Part shown: one piece after another, positions 1 to 10,814 of the stretch
How positions within the stretch are numbered: the first letter of the stretch is position 1
Layout: the number at the start of each line of letters is the position of its first letter
Assembly (NCBI GenBank): GCA_964035545.1
Contig: OZ037766.1
Span: 538,501 to 602,500, forward strand
Source: Bugula neritina
Taxonomy: Eukaryota; Bryozoa; Gymnolaemata; Cheilostomatida; Bugulidae
DNA: 64,000 nt
Reading direction: 5' to 3'
Translations under genes and position numbers: made by a program
Notes under the pieces: model-generated
Told to the model about the DNA's origin: nothing
Databases searched by the model: none
Seen by the model: the letters and a program-made list of their open reading frames with translations, nothing else

Positions 1-463
1 GTTATGGCCGACTGAAACTGAGAGCTATTTTAAATCCATGAGTCACTATTGAAGTAATTCTAAGCTGTTGAATGCTAAGCTTTAGGCAAAGTTCTTTTCA
101 GCTGTGTTTTAGTAAAAGATGGAAAATATGATTATAATATTATAATAATATTTATGGCTGGCAATAAAAATAATATTTGTGGAATTGAATGACAACATAT
201 TGCATTGGATGTGAAAGCAGCATTAACGCAGTGATTTTTTTATTGATTTAGTTTCCAGACAGCAAAGTTGTTTTCACCAATTCAAAAGTTTAGAAATTGA
301 TGTAGAAAGGTTTCCTAGTTATCATGTTTGCTTTACGTCATCAATACCTGATTACTAACTAGCACAACTCTTGTAAGCTGCAGAATTATATTATGTAATG
401 TCATATTGTACAAAACAAAAGAAAATAATTAACAATTGTGCAAAACCCGTTTTATCATTTTAG

Positions 464-1320
464 TAGGAAGCAATCCCACAAAAGATGATGGCTTAGAATT
501 TGCGAAAGCTGCAGCAACTGCAGGTGCAGCAGCTGTAGGTTTATTAACTGCGGGTGTAGCTGCTCCAATAGCAGTGCCTGCAGCAGTGGTGACGGGATTT
601 TGGAGGTGGATGACCAGATAACGGTAATCAACTTATGCTTCAATTATATGTCTATTATTATATTATCATATGTCACAAACTCAAGCTGCTATAGCATTTT
701 GCAATGCTCGTGACTCCTAGGTGACCGAGTCACTTGAGCTCTCTGGCTTGGGTTTACACACCTTTTAAGTATGCTTTGGTATAAACATATTTTTCTACTA
801 TTGCGAAGGTGTGGGCCATGGTACTCTGTTCTGTGCTGATGAGGGGACAAATCCCGAAACAGCTGCTGTACACAGATTGAGATATATATAATGTGCGTGT
901 GCGTGTGTGTGTGTGTGCGTGTGTGTGTGTGTGCGTGCGTGCGTGCGCGTGTGTGTGTGTGTTAGAAAGAGGTAGGTTTACAACAAATTTTAATAGGTAA
1001 AAGTTAAAAAGTTTTAAAAAGTAATTCTTTTTTAATTTTAGTTTCGCGAAACCTATGTGTTAACCAGAATTAAAACTTTAACAATTTAACTTAATTAGTT
1101 TAGCGCTCAGTTCAGTTATGCCGTTTTATATGTGGCTTTATTTTTACTGCAGCATCCTTATAGACGTCATAATATGTCGTTGCACTATTCCTATAACATC
1201 ATCATTAATTGAACTTGCTTGGGAAAATTTATGTTTCAAATTCATAAAACTCCCGCACAATTTAGATTGTTGAAATCATACTTACAGGGTATAGAGGAGA
1301 AGGCAGAAAAGAAGAAATAA
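464..1320 (+). CDS. Paralogue A of an unrecognised modular family, 3' end only
   Basis: Function unknown. The visible exon starts after an acceptor at 463 or 466 (both phase 1) and encodes a lysine/aspartate-containing stretch, then about 30 Ala/Gly/Val-rich hydrophobic residues (one possible membrane segment), then a W-x-W-M-T motif and an in-frame TAA at 619-621. It matches the exon of paralogue B at 8835-9050 in composition and in the closing W-M-T. A candidate last exon at 1295-1320 (acceptor ending at 1294, phase 1) would encode E-E-K-A-E-K-K-K-stop and resembles the last exon of paralogue B; their 3' flanks also match (about 1321-1400 versus 10129-10200). The TAA before the potential donor at 623 means the 1295 exon is either unused here or reached by another isoform. 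5' exons lie outside the window. The orthology to B is inferred by eye. Confidence 0.5.
824..881 (+). ncRNA. Type I hammerhead ribozyme
   Basis: All core elements are present in order. CTGATGA lies at 836-842, GAAA at 856-859. Stem II is GGGG (843-846) with TCCC (852-855). Stem III is short: ACAG (859-862) with CTGT (866-869) and a 3-nt loop. The predicted cleavage base (position 17) is A870. Stem I pairs TCTGTG (830-835) with CACAGA (871-876), then a small internal loop, then CTC (824-826) with GAG (879-881). Short stem III type I hammerheads are known from Penelope-like elements, retrozymes and some SINEs in animals. The 5' flank (about 680-790) is also rich in hairpins, such as GTGACTC with GAGTCAC at 709-732, and a GT microsatellite follows directly, so the ribozyme probably sits in a degraded mobile element. 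Activity is not demonstrated. Confidence 0.85.
889..961. repeat. (GT)n microsatellite
   Basis: About 70 bp of alternating GT with GC interruptions, immediately 3' of the hammerhead ribozyme. Confidence 0.95.
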
Positions 1321-3836
1321 CAATTGCTTGTTAAAGGCTGTCTTTAATCAAACTTTAAGTATTTTTATAAATATGAATATTATACTGAATCAATGCACAT
1401 ATATTATATGAGCTCTAACACTATTCCATTTATGGCAATTCAAAACTTTATAACAATCTAAAAATAATATATTTTGTAATATCATGTAGTTGGCAGGTTT
1501 GTATCAAGAAGCAAAAAATTATTATGAACATTATTTCATCAGAATAATATGTTATTATGTGACTCAGACAAACAGCTTAGCAATAAATATCGGTTTAAAC
1601 TAGAAACTGCCTTTTAAATTTATGTTTTCTATGATAAGGATCAATAATTTTCTGAATTGTACTTAAAACTTGTTTGAATCAATATTTTGTTAATTGACTG
1701 ATAGCATATATCAGAATTAAAAACCCATTTCTATGTTGGTTAAAGTTTTCTATTTAATTCCACTCGGCAAATTTGATACTATAACTCTTTATGTCAAAAT
1801 TTTTGTTTGCATTAATTCAACTCATACACAAATCAAAAAGTACTTCAACTTTTATTATACTTTATAAAGTTTCTATGTTTAAAAATATAGTCACTAAAAC
1901 GTCGAAACTTATCTATACTACAATCCCTTTGATGCCAAGAATAAAGTTGTTTTTTTGTTGAATAAGTTATTTGTATAAGTAATTTTTAGATAGAGGTGCT
2001 TTGAACATATGAAGGCTTAAAATATGTTTTTAAAAACTTCACAGCAGTTATTCAATACTACAGTTGCTCTGTTTACAACATAGACACTCTGTAGTGGCAA
2101 TATATATAGTCACACGTTACAGAGTAGTTTATTACAGTAGTATATTACAATGTCTAGTAACACAATAGCAATATCATGCAGATCCATCCAATAGTGTATC
2201 AAGTTTAAAGGATTTAAATATATAGAAGTTTCTTATTTATATTAGTTTTATCATACTAAACCTGGTTGCAGTTTATACAAGTATTCCCAAGTCCTTCAGC
2301 AATCAGAGGGGCCACAACTCCTCACCATCATTCAAGTAAATCTTAATTTCCTGTAATTTAGTCTTAAGCTTTACTTCATTCAAAATTCATTTAAAAGGTT
2401 TCTGATATTCAAAAATGGGTAATTGGCTTTACTTGACCCATTGAAATACTAAACTTTATTCATGAGTTTATGTTATAGCAGAAACTTTTACTGAGCTTTT
2501 CTACTCCTTTGTTAATGTAGATTGCTAAGAGTTCTGCATTGCAAGTAGCAAGTCCATATTGCTATGCTCTGCATGTGCTCTCTTCTGTGGCATCCATCAA
2601 ATAAAACACAAAGTTATATTCTCTCTTGTTAAGACACCTGCATCTAAATATTGCTGAACTGCTTAGCTTCAGGTCACATCCAATGAAGCACAAATCCAAC
2701 TCAAATTTAACATCACCTGGTAGTTGCTCTGTGTATATCTGTGACTCTTAGTTCTCTCAAAATAATTGATATTACCAAACAATTAATTTCTTTATTCACT
2801 TTTACATTTCCTGCCCCAACAATATATAATTGCATTACTATTATAATATTTTATTGTATTTTTGTAATACTATAATATCACTAGAACATTATCTTTGTTG
2901 GTCATAAATTTCCACATAATTCTCACATCTACTCATTCATCAGATATTAGTAGTTTTAAATACATCTTCTTCTAGAATACAATATTGTTAGTAAAACAAT
3001 GCATATATAGTCTTCCACTTTGTCTATATGAGTCAGCAAATGGCAGCAAACTTAATTTAGATATACTCAACAAAGAGGAGACTATAAGAATCCTGCTTAG
3101 TAAGTATTTAATTTTTATAAAAATATATATTTTGAGATGTGCGTGCAGCATGTGCATGACACGTGTGTATTATGTACGTGGGACATGTTTTTGACATTTC
3201 TTAGCATGAATTAGACATGCATGTGTGAAATATTATAATCAAGTTTTCTATTTTAAATTTACATATAAATATGAGCAGAATATATTATAAACTAGAACGA
3301 TACAGTTTACGCAAGTTCTTTAGAAGCATTCCCAATAAACCTTAATTAGAGACAAAAACATGTTTAGACAACTCCTAGAAGTTTAAGCTAGTTTCCCATT
3401 GAAATAGTACATCAGTCTAATATACTTGTTGAGAATGGTCAGCACTTCTAACTGAGTCACTTTCAATGTTTGCTGATTCGTGTTATCTGCATATAATATA
3501 GTAAACTCTGTTGACTATTATAGCTATTATTGAATGAATATTAATTGACAGTACAGTAGAATAGTAAACATGAACTATAATTGCCATAAAGTAAAAACAT
3601 CTATCCTTCTGCCTTTTCATGTCAATAGTATATAATTCCAAGGTCTGCCTCAATTATTACATAGATAGAGGAACATTTTGGGAATTTCCATGACACAAAG
3701 GACACAGGTATGCTTTGATGATCACTAAGATACACTGAATCTTCAATACTGCAAACACAATTCACTTATTGATTTTATTTACCCATCAGTGTTGAGAAAG
3801 CTTTCATTATTGCTTGAGGAACAAGAAGTAGCAAAC
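1321..3836. other. Intergenic / 5' region of paralogue B
   Basis: No convincing coding exon seen. The only longer open frames (around 2972-3194, on both strands) lack splice or homology support. A likely 5'-UTR exon part starts after the acceptor ending at about 3790 and runs into the ATG at 3837. Confidence 0.5.
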
Positions 3837-6800
3837 ATGGCAGCAACAACAGCACCTCTGTATGATACAGTTAGAGATATCAACTCACCTGCTACTGTAC
3901 CTGAGAATTACTCTGCCAGACTCATGTATTACTTGGACTGTAAGCATTGCTTCTCAGAACTTAGTTAATTTAGAATGGGGAATTTATTTATAATCAAAGA
4001 AGTTAAGTTAAGATTGAAGTTGCATTTCTGTTTACTTTTCAAAATGTTTGCAATATAGTGTGCTGTGTAATGTAATGTATATAGTAACGTGTTGTGCAAA
4101 ACAATGTATATATAACAATGTATACGATGCATTATGCTGTGTAATAAGTGCACTACTGTATTTATCAATTTGAATTGTATTAAATTATATTACATGTCAT
4201 ATTGATTTAATTTGTTCCAAGTCTGTACTGTAAAGTTACACTTACTATAATACAGGTATATGCAGTATAGTTGAAATGGAATATGAACCCAAATTGAGAC
4301 GTCTGAGAGACTATGAGAACTGGGACTCACTCTCATTGGCTGAGAAGTCAGAACTGATTAAACTCTGTGAGAGATTACATCCAAGGGAATTGGAGAGTAT
4401 GCATTATCATCTATGAGTAAATTGGATATAAGTTTTATATCTAGTTAAATTGAACATGTAAATTATAAGTATATTGAGTTTTGACATTTTAAATTAAAAT
4501 AAAAACAAACAATGTGTTTATAGATACTCTAAGTCTATAATGAACATGAATTGATAATAGGATGAAATTATACGATGATATTCAGTGCAGGAATCAGTTT
4601 AAGTTTTGCTGTTTCACAGAGAAAATACAGGCAAAGTTCTATTAAATACAAATACATACAGTCACTTATTAAGTTTGGTTTACAATGATCACAAAATTAA
4701 ATAATTATCATAAAACAAGTACACTAATTGTAACTCAGATGTTAAAACAAAATAACTGCTATTGAATATGTCAGGTGAAAACTGTGTTAAATATTATAGA
4801 TGTACTTTTATTGATTGAGTCCTTTACTGTTGTTATAATTACAAAATGCATGATTTCTTTTCGGTTTTGACAAAAACATAAACAAATGATGGCCATGAGC
4901 GTAAAGTGCCTATAGAATTGTAAAATTGGAGAAAACCTTTCTTATATAACAGCTGAAGGCAGTGGTGATGTACACCTTATAGAAGTTATTTTTATGTTTT
5001 GGCTTGTTTTTCAGATGTTTTATTTTAGAGCATCAGAGAGTGTTTATAGTTGGTGGAATAAAAACTGGTTTTGGAAACCATTTCTCAAGGATCAGTTCAA
5101 GTAAAACAGGAAGGAAGAGAAAGATCATGGTTTGTGATGACCAGTGGTTGAGTGAGAACTACTATGGAGCATTGGAGAGACTGGGTGAGAGATTATATTG
5201 TACTATCCTAGTATAATATTACCCTACACAAGTGTTATATGTATAAGAAAATATAGTATATATGTCTGATAGAACTACAATAATAATGTAATGTTGAGTT
5301 AACCCAGCAGCCTCTGTGGTGTATCCATTTTATCTGTTTTACTTCAGAAAAAAAATCCGAGAATGAGAAGGGAGCCGAGCCTCCAAGTACAAACTCAGAT
5401 CAATCTGGTAAGATACGGTAGACTAAAGCTAAACAGCCTTATATGAACTTATAGTATACTGAGCTATTAATAGCTATAGTTACTTATCAAATCTATTTTT
5501 AGTAGGAACAGTGTTTCGAAAGTATATAGCAAACAAGGGGTTGAGTGAAACAATTTATAAAGCCTGATTTAGCTTTATATAATTATAAATATTAGCTTTA
5601 GAAGAACTGAGTAAGATATTATACTAGCTATAATCCGTTGCGTTAGGTATATCAAGTAACTTCTGAAATCTCAAATTATAAGAGTAAGAATCTCGCTGGC
5701 CTGCTTGCACCATGACCTAATTCATGTGTTTTAATTTACATATCTTATTTAGATATTACTGAAATGAATGCATTTAAAAACAGTTCTTCCGCTAACGAAT
5801 TATTTTAGTTTATTTTCAAGGCACTTTTAGTTCGAAAATTGACTACATCATGCATGGAATATTGAAAGTAGCCAGTTATCTGTATCAACATATGATATGA
5901 GTAAAACATAAATAGAATGTGATTCTTATAAGATTACATTACTGAGATACTAAGAGCAAAACATTTGATCCACACTGGTGCATTTTAATCTATTTTTTAA
6001 CCATAAAATCTCTCTCTATATATATGGGCAGAAGTATTGCATGAGTTGTATAATAATTGAGGTATGCTTTTAAACTCGGTGCTTATAACTAAAATTCTTT
6101 GAAACTTAAATATTGCTGTAACAGCTTGCATGAATAATTTCCAGACTCTTTTTAAAACTAAAACTATATATATTTTATATATTTACTTACATTGACAGCA
6201 GATTATTAGGGGATAATAACTTGGTTATTTGGAAACCAAAATGCAGTAACTTAAAGTTTATTCATATTTCAAAATGCCGGAATCTCTTTAAATGCATTCA
6301 GTATATTATGTTTATGTATTTAAATGTACATTTTGATGTGTTGAGTTTACCCAACAGCCCCTGTGGTGTAATTGGTTATAGCCGCTGCTTGCAAGCAGCG
6401 GCTATAACCACCAATTACACCACAGGAGCTGCTGGGTAAACTCAATAGGGGTAAGCTAGGGGGGGGGGGGCACAACGGTCATAGGGGTACAAAAAGCCGG
6501 CCAAATTGTGAGAGAACTTATTGACTTAGAGTTGTGATTTTTTTTCACAAAAAGATATTGACATAATTATTCAGTCTTTGTAGTTTCAACACTTGCGGAA
6601 CATACGTGTTGAAAAGGCGAGTAAAAAACTGTTTTTACCTACTTTTTGTAAATCTTTTAGGATGACGTTAAAGCTTTATAACTGTTTACGCTCAAAGGCA
6701 AGAAGCCTATATTTTACTAATGTTGTTGCCATTGCTTGTCTCTACATTGCTTAACTAGTATAACAGCAAACACTGAAATAAATTTTCTTTGAGGCACATT

Positions 6801-9800
6801 TACTTTTAATTTGGCCAAGCCGGGCACAATGGGCCACCTGTTTATTGCACCCTAATCACTGTTATTAGTTTGTTTGTCTAAAAAGTTCATTGAAATGTTA
6901 CTAAAATCTATAGATATAGCCATTTCTAACCTTTTTGTTTTAATATCAAAGCCATCATGGTAAGAGTACAAAACTACAAGTTGAAGCTCCCCTAATATAT
7001 ACATCTGGTGAGGTTATAGCTTTGCCATTTTATACATAATACAAAACACTCTGCTGTTGCTACTAGTGGATAGTCATGATAATCATTATATATTGCACTA
7101 TTGAGGGAATATAGATGTATTTGACTGAAATAAATTGTGATTTGCTCATTTGCTTCCCCCTCTTCCTTACGTACTCCAGTCACAAACCTCAGCCATGCAC
7201 CTTAGCTACAGTTCATAGAAAAAAGACCACTCAAAATTTTGTAGTACATGTTACTAAAGTTTTTTTTTTAATAAACGTTCCTCTGAAGTGAAAATAACAG
7301 AACATTTTTAGTTCTAAACAGCAATGATAATGGCACTGCAGAACCGAGTGACGTGCGTTTGATTTTGCCTTCCTCTGCTATCCGTAGTGGCACAAACTGT
7401 ACAGCTAAAACATGAATTTTGCTGTAGATTTGAAAGAATATTTTTATTTCTTTGTAATCTTAAATAAACAAAGATTAGATGTAAAAAAATACGCAAAATT
7501 TTAATATGTTTGCTGTGTCCCACCCATTGGCTCATGGTACCGAGGTACTGGGGCACAATGGGCCAATTTTTTCGTCATGAAAATTTCATTATTCTGAAAG
7601 TTGTGGGAGAGATAGAAACAACAAACTGATACCTGTAATAGACAACAGATGCAGCATTAAGACTATAGATTATTGAACTAGTAACTTAAAAAACAGACGA
7701 ATGAGAGCAACAAATGCAAAATTCGGCCCCTTGTGCCCCCCCCTCGTTACCCCTACTACAACATATTTGAGTTATTCTCTTAATATTAAAAGGCAAACAT
7801 ACCCAATTATAATGCTTTAAAGATGTGCATTTCAAATTCCATAAATTAGTTACATAATTGTCATTTGATGGATTACAATCTACAAAAATATGCTATAGTA
7901 GGATATCTTATGACACATGGATTCGCTATAATATTTTACAGTATATATATTATTATAATATGTTTTATATAACGTACTTTACAGAAGAGCAGGTTCTATT
8001 TCCTTCGTTTATTACAGGAAAGGAAATCAATGAAACTGAGTCTCCTGAGCCTCCAAGTACAAACTTAAGTCAGTCTGGTAAGTTATGACAAACTAGAAAT
8101 AACCAAGGTTATATGTAAGCTTATAATAATATAGTGCTACAAAGTTGGTTATTTAGTTGTTTTGGTTACTCTTTTGATTAAGAAAAAAATCACTTTTACT
8201 CTTTTAATTACTTAAGTTGTTAGTAGACACAGCAAACAAAGTTTTCTAAAATTGAGTGAAGATATTTATTGAATGCTAATCAAATTTGAGCAAAATATGT
8301 TTTAATTGTGCCAATTAGTTAAATTGGCAAAAGTTCTAATAATCAGGGCAGAGCAATAAGATTTCCTACAATTCATAATCTATTATTACATTAGTTGCAG
8401 GTAATTGCGGCAGGTGGTTGTGGCAGATGGTTGTGGCAGGTGGTTGTAGCAGGTGGTTGTGGCAGGTGGTTGTAGCAGGTGTATGTAGCAGGTGGTTGTA
8501 TCAGGTGGTTGTGGCACCATGTCTTTACACAGAACTTTCAATTTATCAAAACAGTTTTTAGGCACAAAAACATTTTGAAAAACTTCAAGTAGTTATAAAC
8601 TGTAATATTGATATACTCCTATTATAAAAGACCTTTATTGCCGCCATTTGCTCATATGACACAAGCTTATACCAGCTGCTGACAATGACTAACATAACTT
8701 TTGTAAGCACAAAGATGAACTTTGAATACATAATATATTGTTTTAAAACTGTACTCAACAAAGCCAAATAACAAAATCAGAACTTATGTAATTGAATAAC
8801 TACTTTGTCAATATTACCTGAAGTTTACTTGAAGGGAATGTTGCCTGGATGACGCTTGACGATTTTTCTGTTGGTGATGTCGCTGTTGCTGTTGCCAAAA
8901 CTGCTTTTAAAACGACCATTGAAACAGAAAGTGCACTAGTAGCAACTGGTGCGGCAGCTTTTGGAACTGCTGCTACAGCATTTGTAGTACTTGGTTATCC
9001 TGAGAAAGTAATTTGTGAAATAGTCACTTGGATGACATCTACACACAAGGGTACTTAACATATATTTTCATAAATAGTGTCACCCATTAGTGTTAGTATA
9101 TTCTGATATTTTCAGAGAGAGTTGAGTATTCAGAGTGTCAGTCTTCATGCATGGCAGTACCTTGCATAGCTTTTCTTAAATACTGAAGGAAATTAGGCCT
9201 AAACCAGACATAATTGTGTTTATTGTAGAAGAAGAACAAAGGAAAGAGCGAGAAAAAAGAGACCAGCTAGGTAAATATAGCTTATATTCTAGTATCAATT
9301 ATATAAAATGTTTATATGCACTATATTGCTGCCGCAGCTATTCTATATGCGTAATCTCTCCATGGTATCTAAAGGAACAGAAATCAGCTGCTTTATAACT
9401 TCATGGTTGTAGAAAAAGAGAGGCAAGAAAAAGAACAAGAACAGAAACACCTGGAAGGTATGTTTAAGGTTATTAGCAATACTTTCTAACAAGATGAGGT
9501 TTTAAAAACTCAAGGTCTAAAATCAGCAAGTTATAGTTCAACTCACAACCAGTGCAAGTGAATTTTTGGTTATTGAAATTTAACAAAAGTTGTCAACTGA
9601 TTTAAAGTTATTCTTCTTTACTAAATTACTATTCACCTAAAAACAATCAAATTAAAGCAATATGCTTACATGAGCAAAATATACATTATTTTTTCATTAT
9701 ATGTTTGGTAAAAACTGCATATATGCAGTTTTTATATAATAATTATAGACCAGTTTCAAAATTTTCAAAAAGTAATGTGCAAACTACTTTACTCATACTG

Positions 9801-10128
9801 AAGCATAGAATTTAATGCACTTTAAAATTTAACCACAAATGTTTTTCAAAAAAAACCTGTTTAATGATATTACCTATAAAGCAGTTTTCACACCTCAATT
9901 TGGTAATCTCTGATGATATAGATGTATAGCAGTATAAGGAAGATGTTCACTAACTAGAGTTAAGGAGCAATTAATGTATATGGTATTGTTAGAAAATGAA
10001 TCTGCTCATTATTATTATTATTACGCAACATAACTTTAGTTGCTGCAGTTATAATTGCAGAGGAAAGAGAACGCCAAAGGATGGAGGCAGAAAACCGATC
10101 TAGAAGACGAAATAACAAGTGTTTGTGA
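3837..10128 (+). CDS. Paralogue B of an unrecognised modular family, complete, nine exons
   Basis: Function unknown. Proposed coding exons: 3837-3939, 4256-4396, 5029-5184, 5348-5407, 8018-8077, 8835-9050, 9229-9270, 9413-9457, 10061-10128; 891 nt, 296 aa. Every intron is phase 1 with GT-AG ends and the frame stays open. Exons 1-3 match paralogue C (25238-29524, minus): exon 1 ends in L-M-Y-Y-L, exon 2 (141 bp in both) starts C-x-C-S and carries R-x-R-D-Y, exon 3 ends in Q-W-L...Y-Y-x-x-L-E-R-L. Exons 4 and 5 (60 bp each) are duplicates sharing P-E/A-P-P-S-T-N. Exon 6 holds an Ala/Gly-rich hydrophobic stretch that could be a membrane segment. Exons 7-9 encode a highly charged Glu/Arg/Lys tail, probably helical. 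The ATG at 3837 (MAA...) is supported by the same MAA start in paralogue C. Confidence 0.7.
5294..5323. repeat. Half-copy of the hairpin repeat at 6341-6445
   Basis: These 30 bases match 6341-6370 at about 27 positions (TTGAGTT..., then CTGTGGTGTA), pointing to a dispersed repeat family inside paralogue B. Confidence 0.6.
6341..6445. repeat. Imperfect 105-bp inverted repeat with tRNA-like box A
   Basis: The left arm starts TTGAGTTTACCCA and the right arm ends TGGGTAAACTCAA; the centre is CTTGCAAG at 6388-6395. A 3-nt insertion in the right arm is the main asymmetry. Each arm contains TGGTGTAATTGG, a match to the RNA polymerase III box A pattern, so a tRNA-derived origin is possible. No box B is seen and this is not called a tRNA. 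Confidence 0.75.
6446..7755. mobile_element. Candidate non-autonomous DNA transposon, TA-flanked
   Basis: Ends are inverted: GGGGTAA followed by a long G tract and GCACAA on the left (6448 onward), and TTGTGC, a long C tract and TTACCCC on the right (ending 7753). Both ends are flanked by TA (6446-6447, 7754-7755), the target-site duplication expected of TA-targeting elements. Internally, the phrase GGGCACAATGGGCCA occurs near both 6832 and 7551. Length is about 1.3 kb. No transposase is recognised; the short reverse open frames (6992-7183, 7314-7556) look non-coding. The superfamily is not assigned. Confidence 0.6.
8400..8516. repeat. Minisatellite, about 14-15 bp unit
   Basis: Tandem copies of GGTGGTTGTGGCA/GGTGGTTGTAGCA within an intron of paralogue B. 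Confidence 0.9.
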
Positions 10129-10321
10129 AAGACTAACAGCAGGCTGTCTTAAATAATACTTTACATATTCCTATAAAATATAAATACATTATACTGCAAA
10201 CATACATATACTACATTTTTATTACACTTATAGCAAATAAATAAATTATAAAAATTTAAAAATATCCTATCTTGTAGTAATAGTTGACAGATGTTTTCCC
10301 CACTCCCCCCCCACAATTAAA

Positions 10322-10422
10322 AATTACACAAACACGCAAAAACACGCAAAAACACTCACAAACAAGCACAAAAACACACAAACACACACAAACACACACA
10401 AACACACTCAAACACACATATA
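10322..10422. repeat. CACAAA-type simple repeat
   Basis: Runs of ACACACAAA units just 3' of paralogue B; the reverse open frame across it is a repeat artefact. Confidence 0.9.
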
Positions 10423-10814
10423 TATAAGACATCAGTAGGGGTTTCCATGAGCACACACAAGCAATATAGTAAACATTTCACTTATCCATTCAAATAATAA
10501 TTTCAAGAAATGCCTAATCTTTGCACTTGAAACTAACATGGACTGTATACATGAAAACTATGATTTCAAAGGCACCATATTATACTAACAATGTAGCAGC
10601 ATACACTAACAGGCAGCAGTTATTAATACAAGAAAGCTCTATTTCATATGCGAAAGGAAAGTTATAAAATTCTTTTGTTGTTTTTATAACTTTGAAAGAA
10701 TGATTTCGAGTTTACAAAAGACATGTTAACAACAGCTGGTTGTATACAATAAACTAACAGTAACTAGTTGAGAAAGTGTATCCAATGCATTATTGGAGTC
10801 TTCAGAGCTGAACT

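Noticed and set aside
6341-6445. tRNA gene
   Set aside because: Only box A matches; the long inverted repeat prevents a normal cloverleaf and box B is missing.
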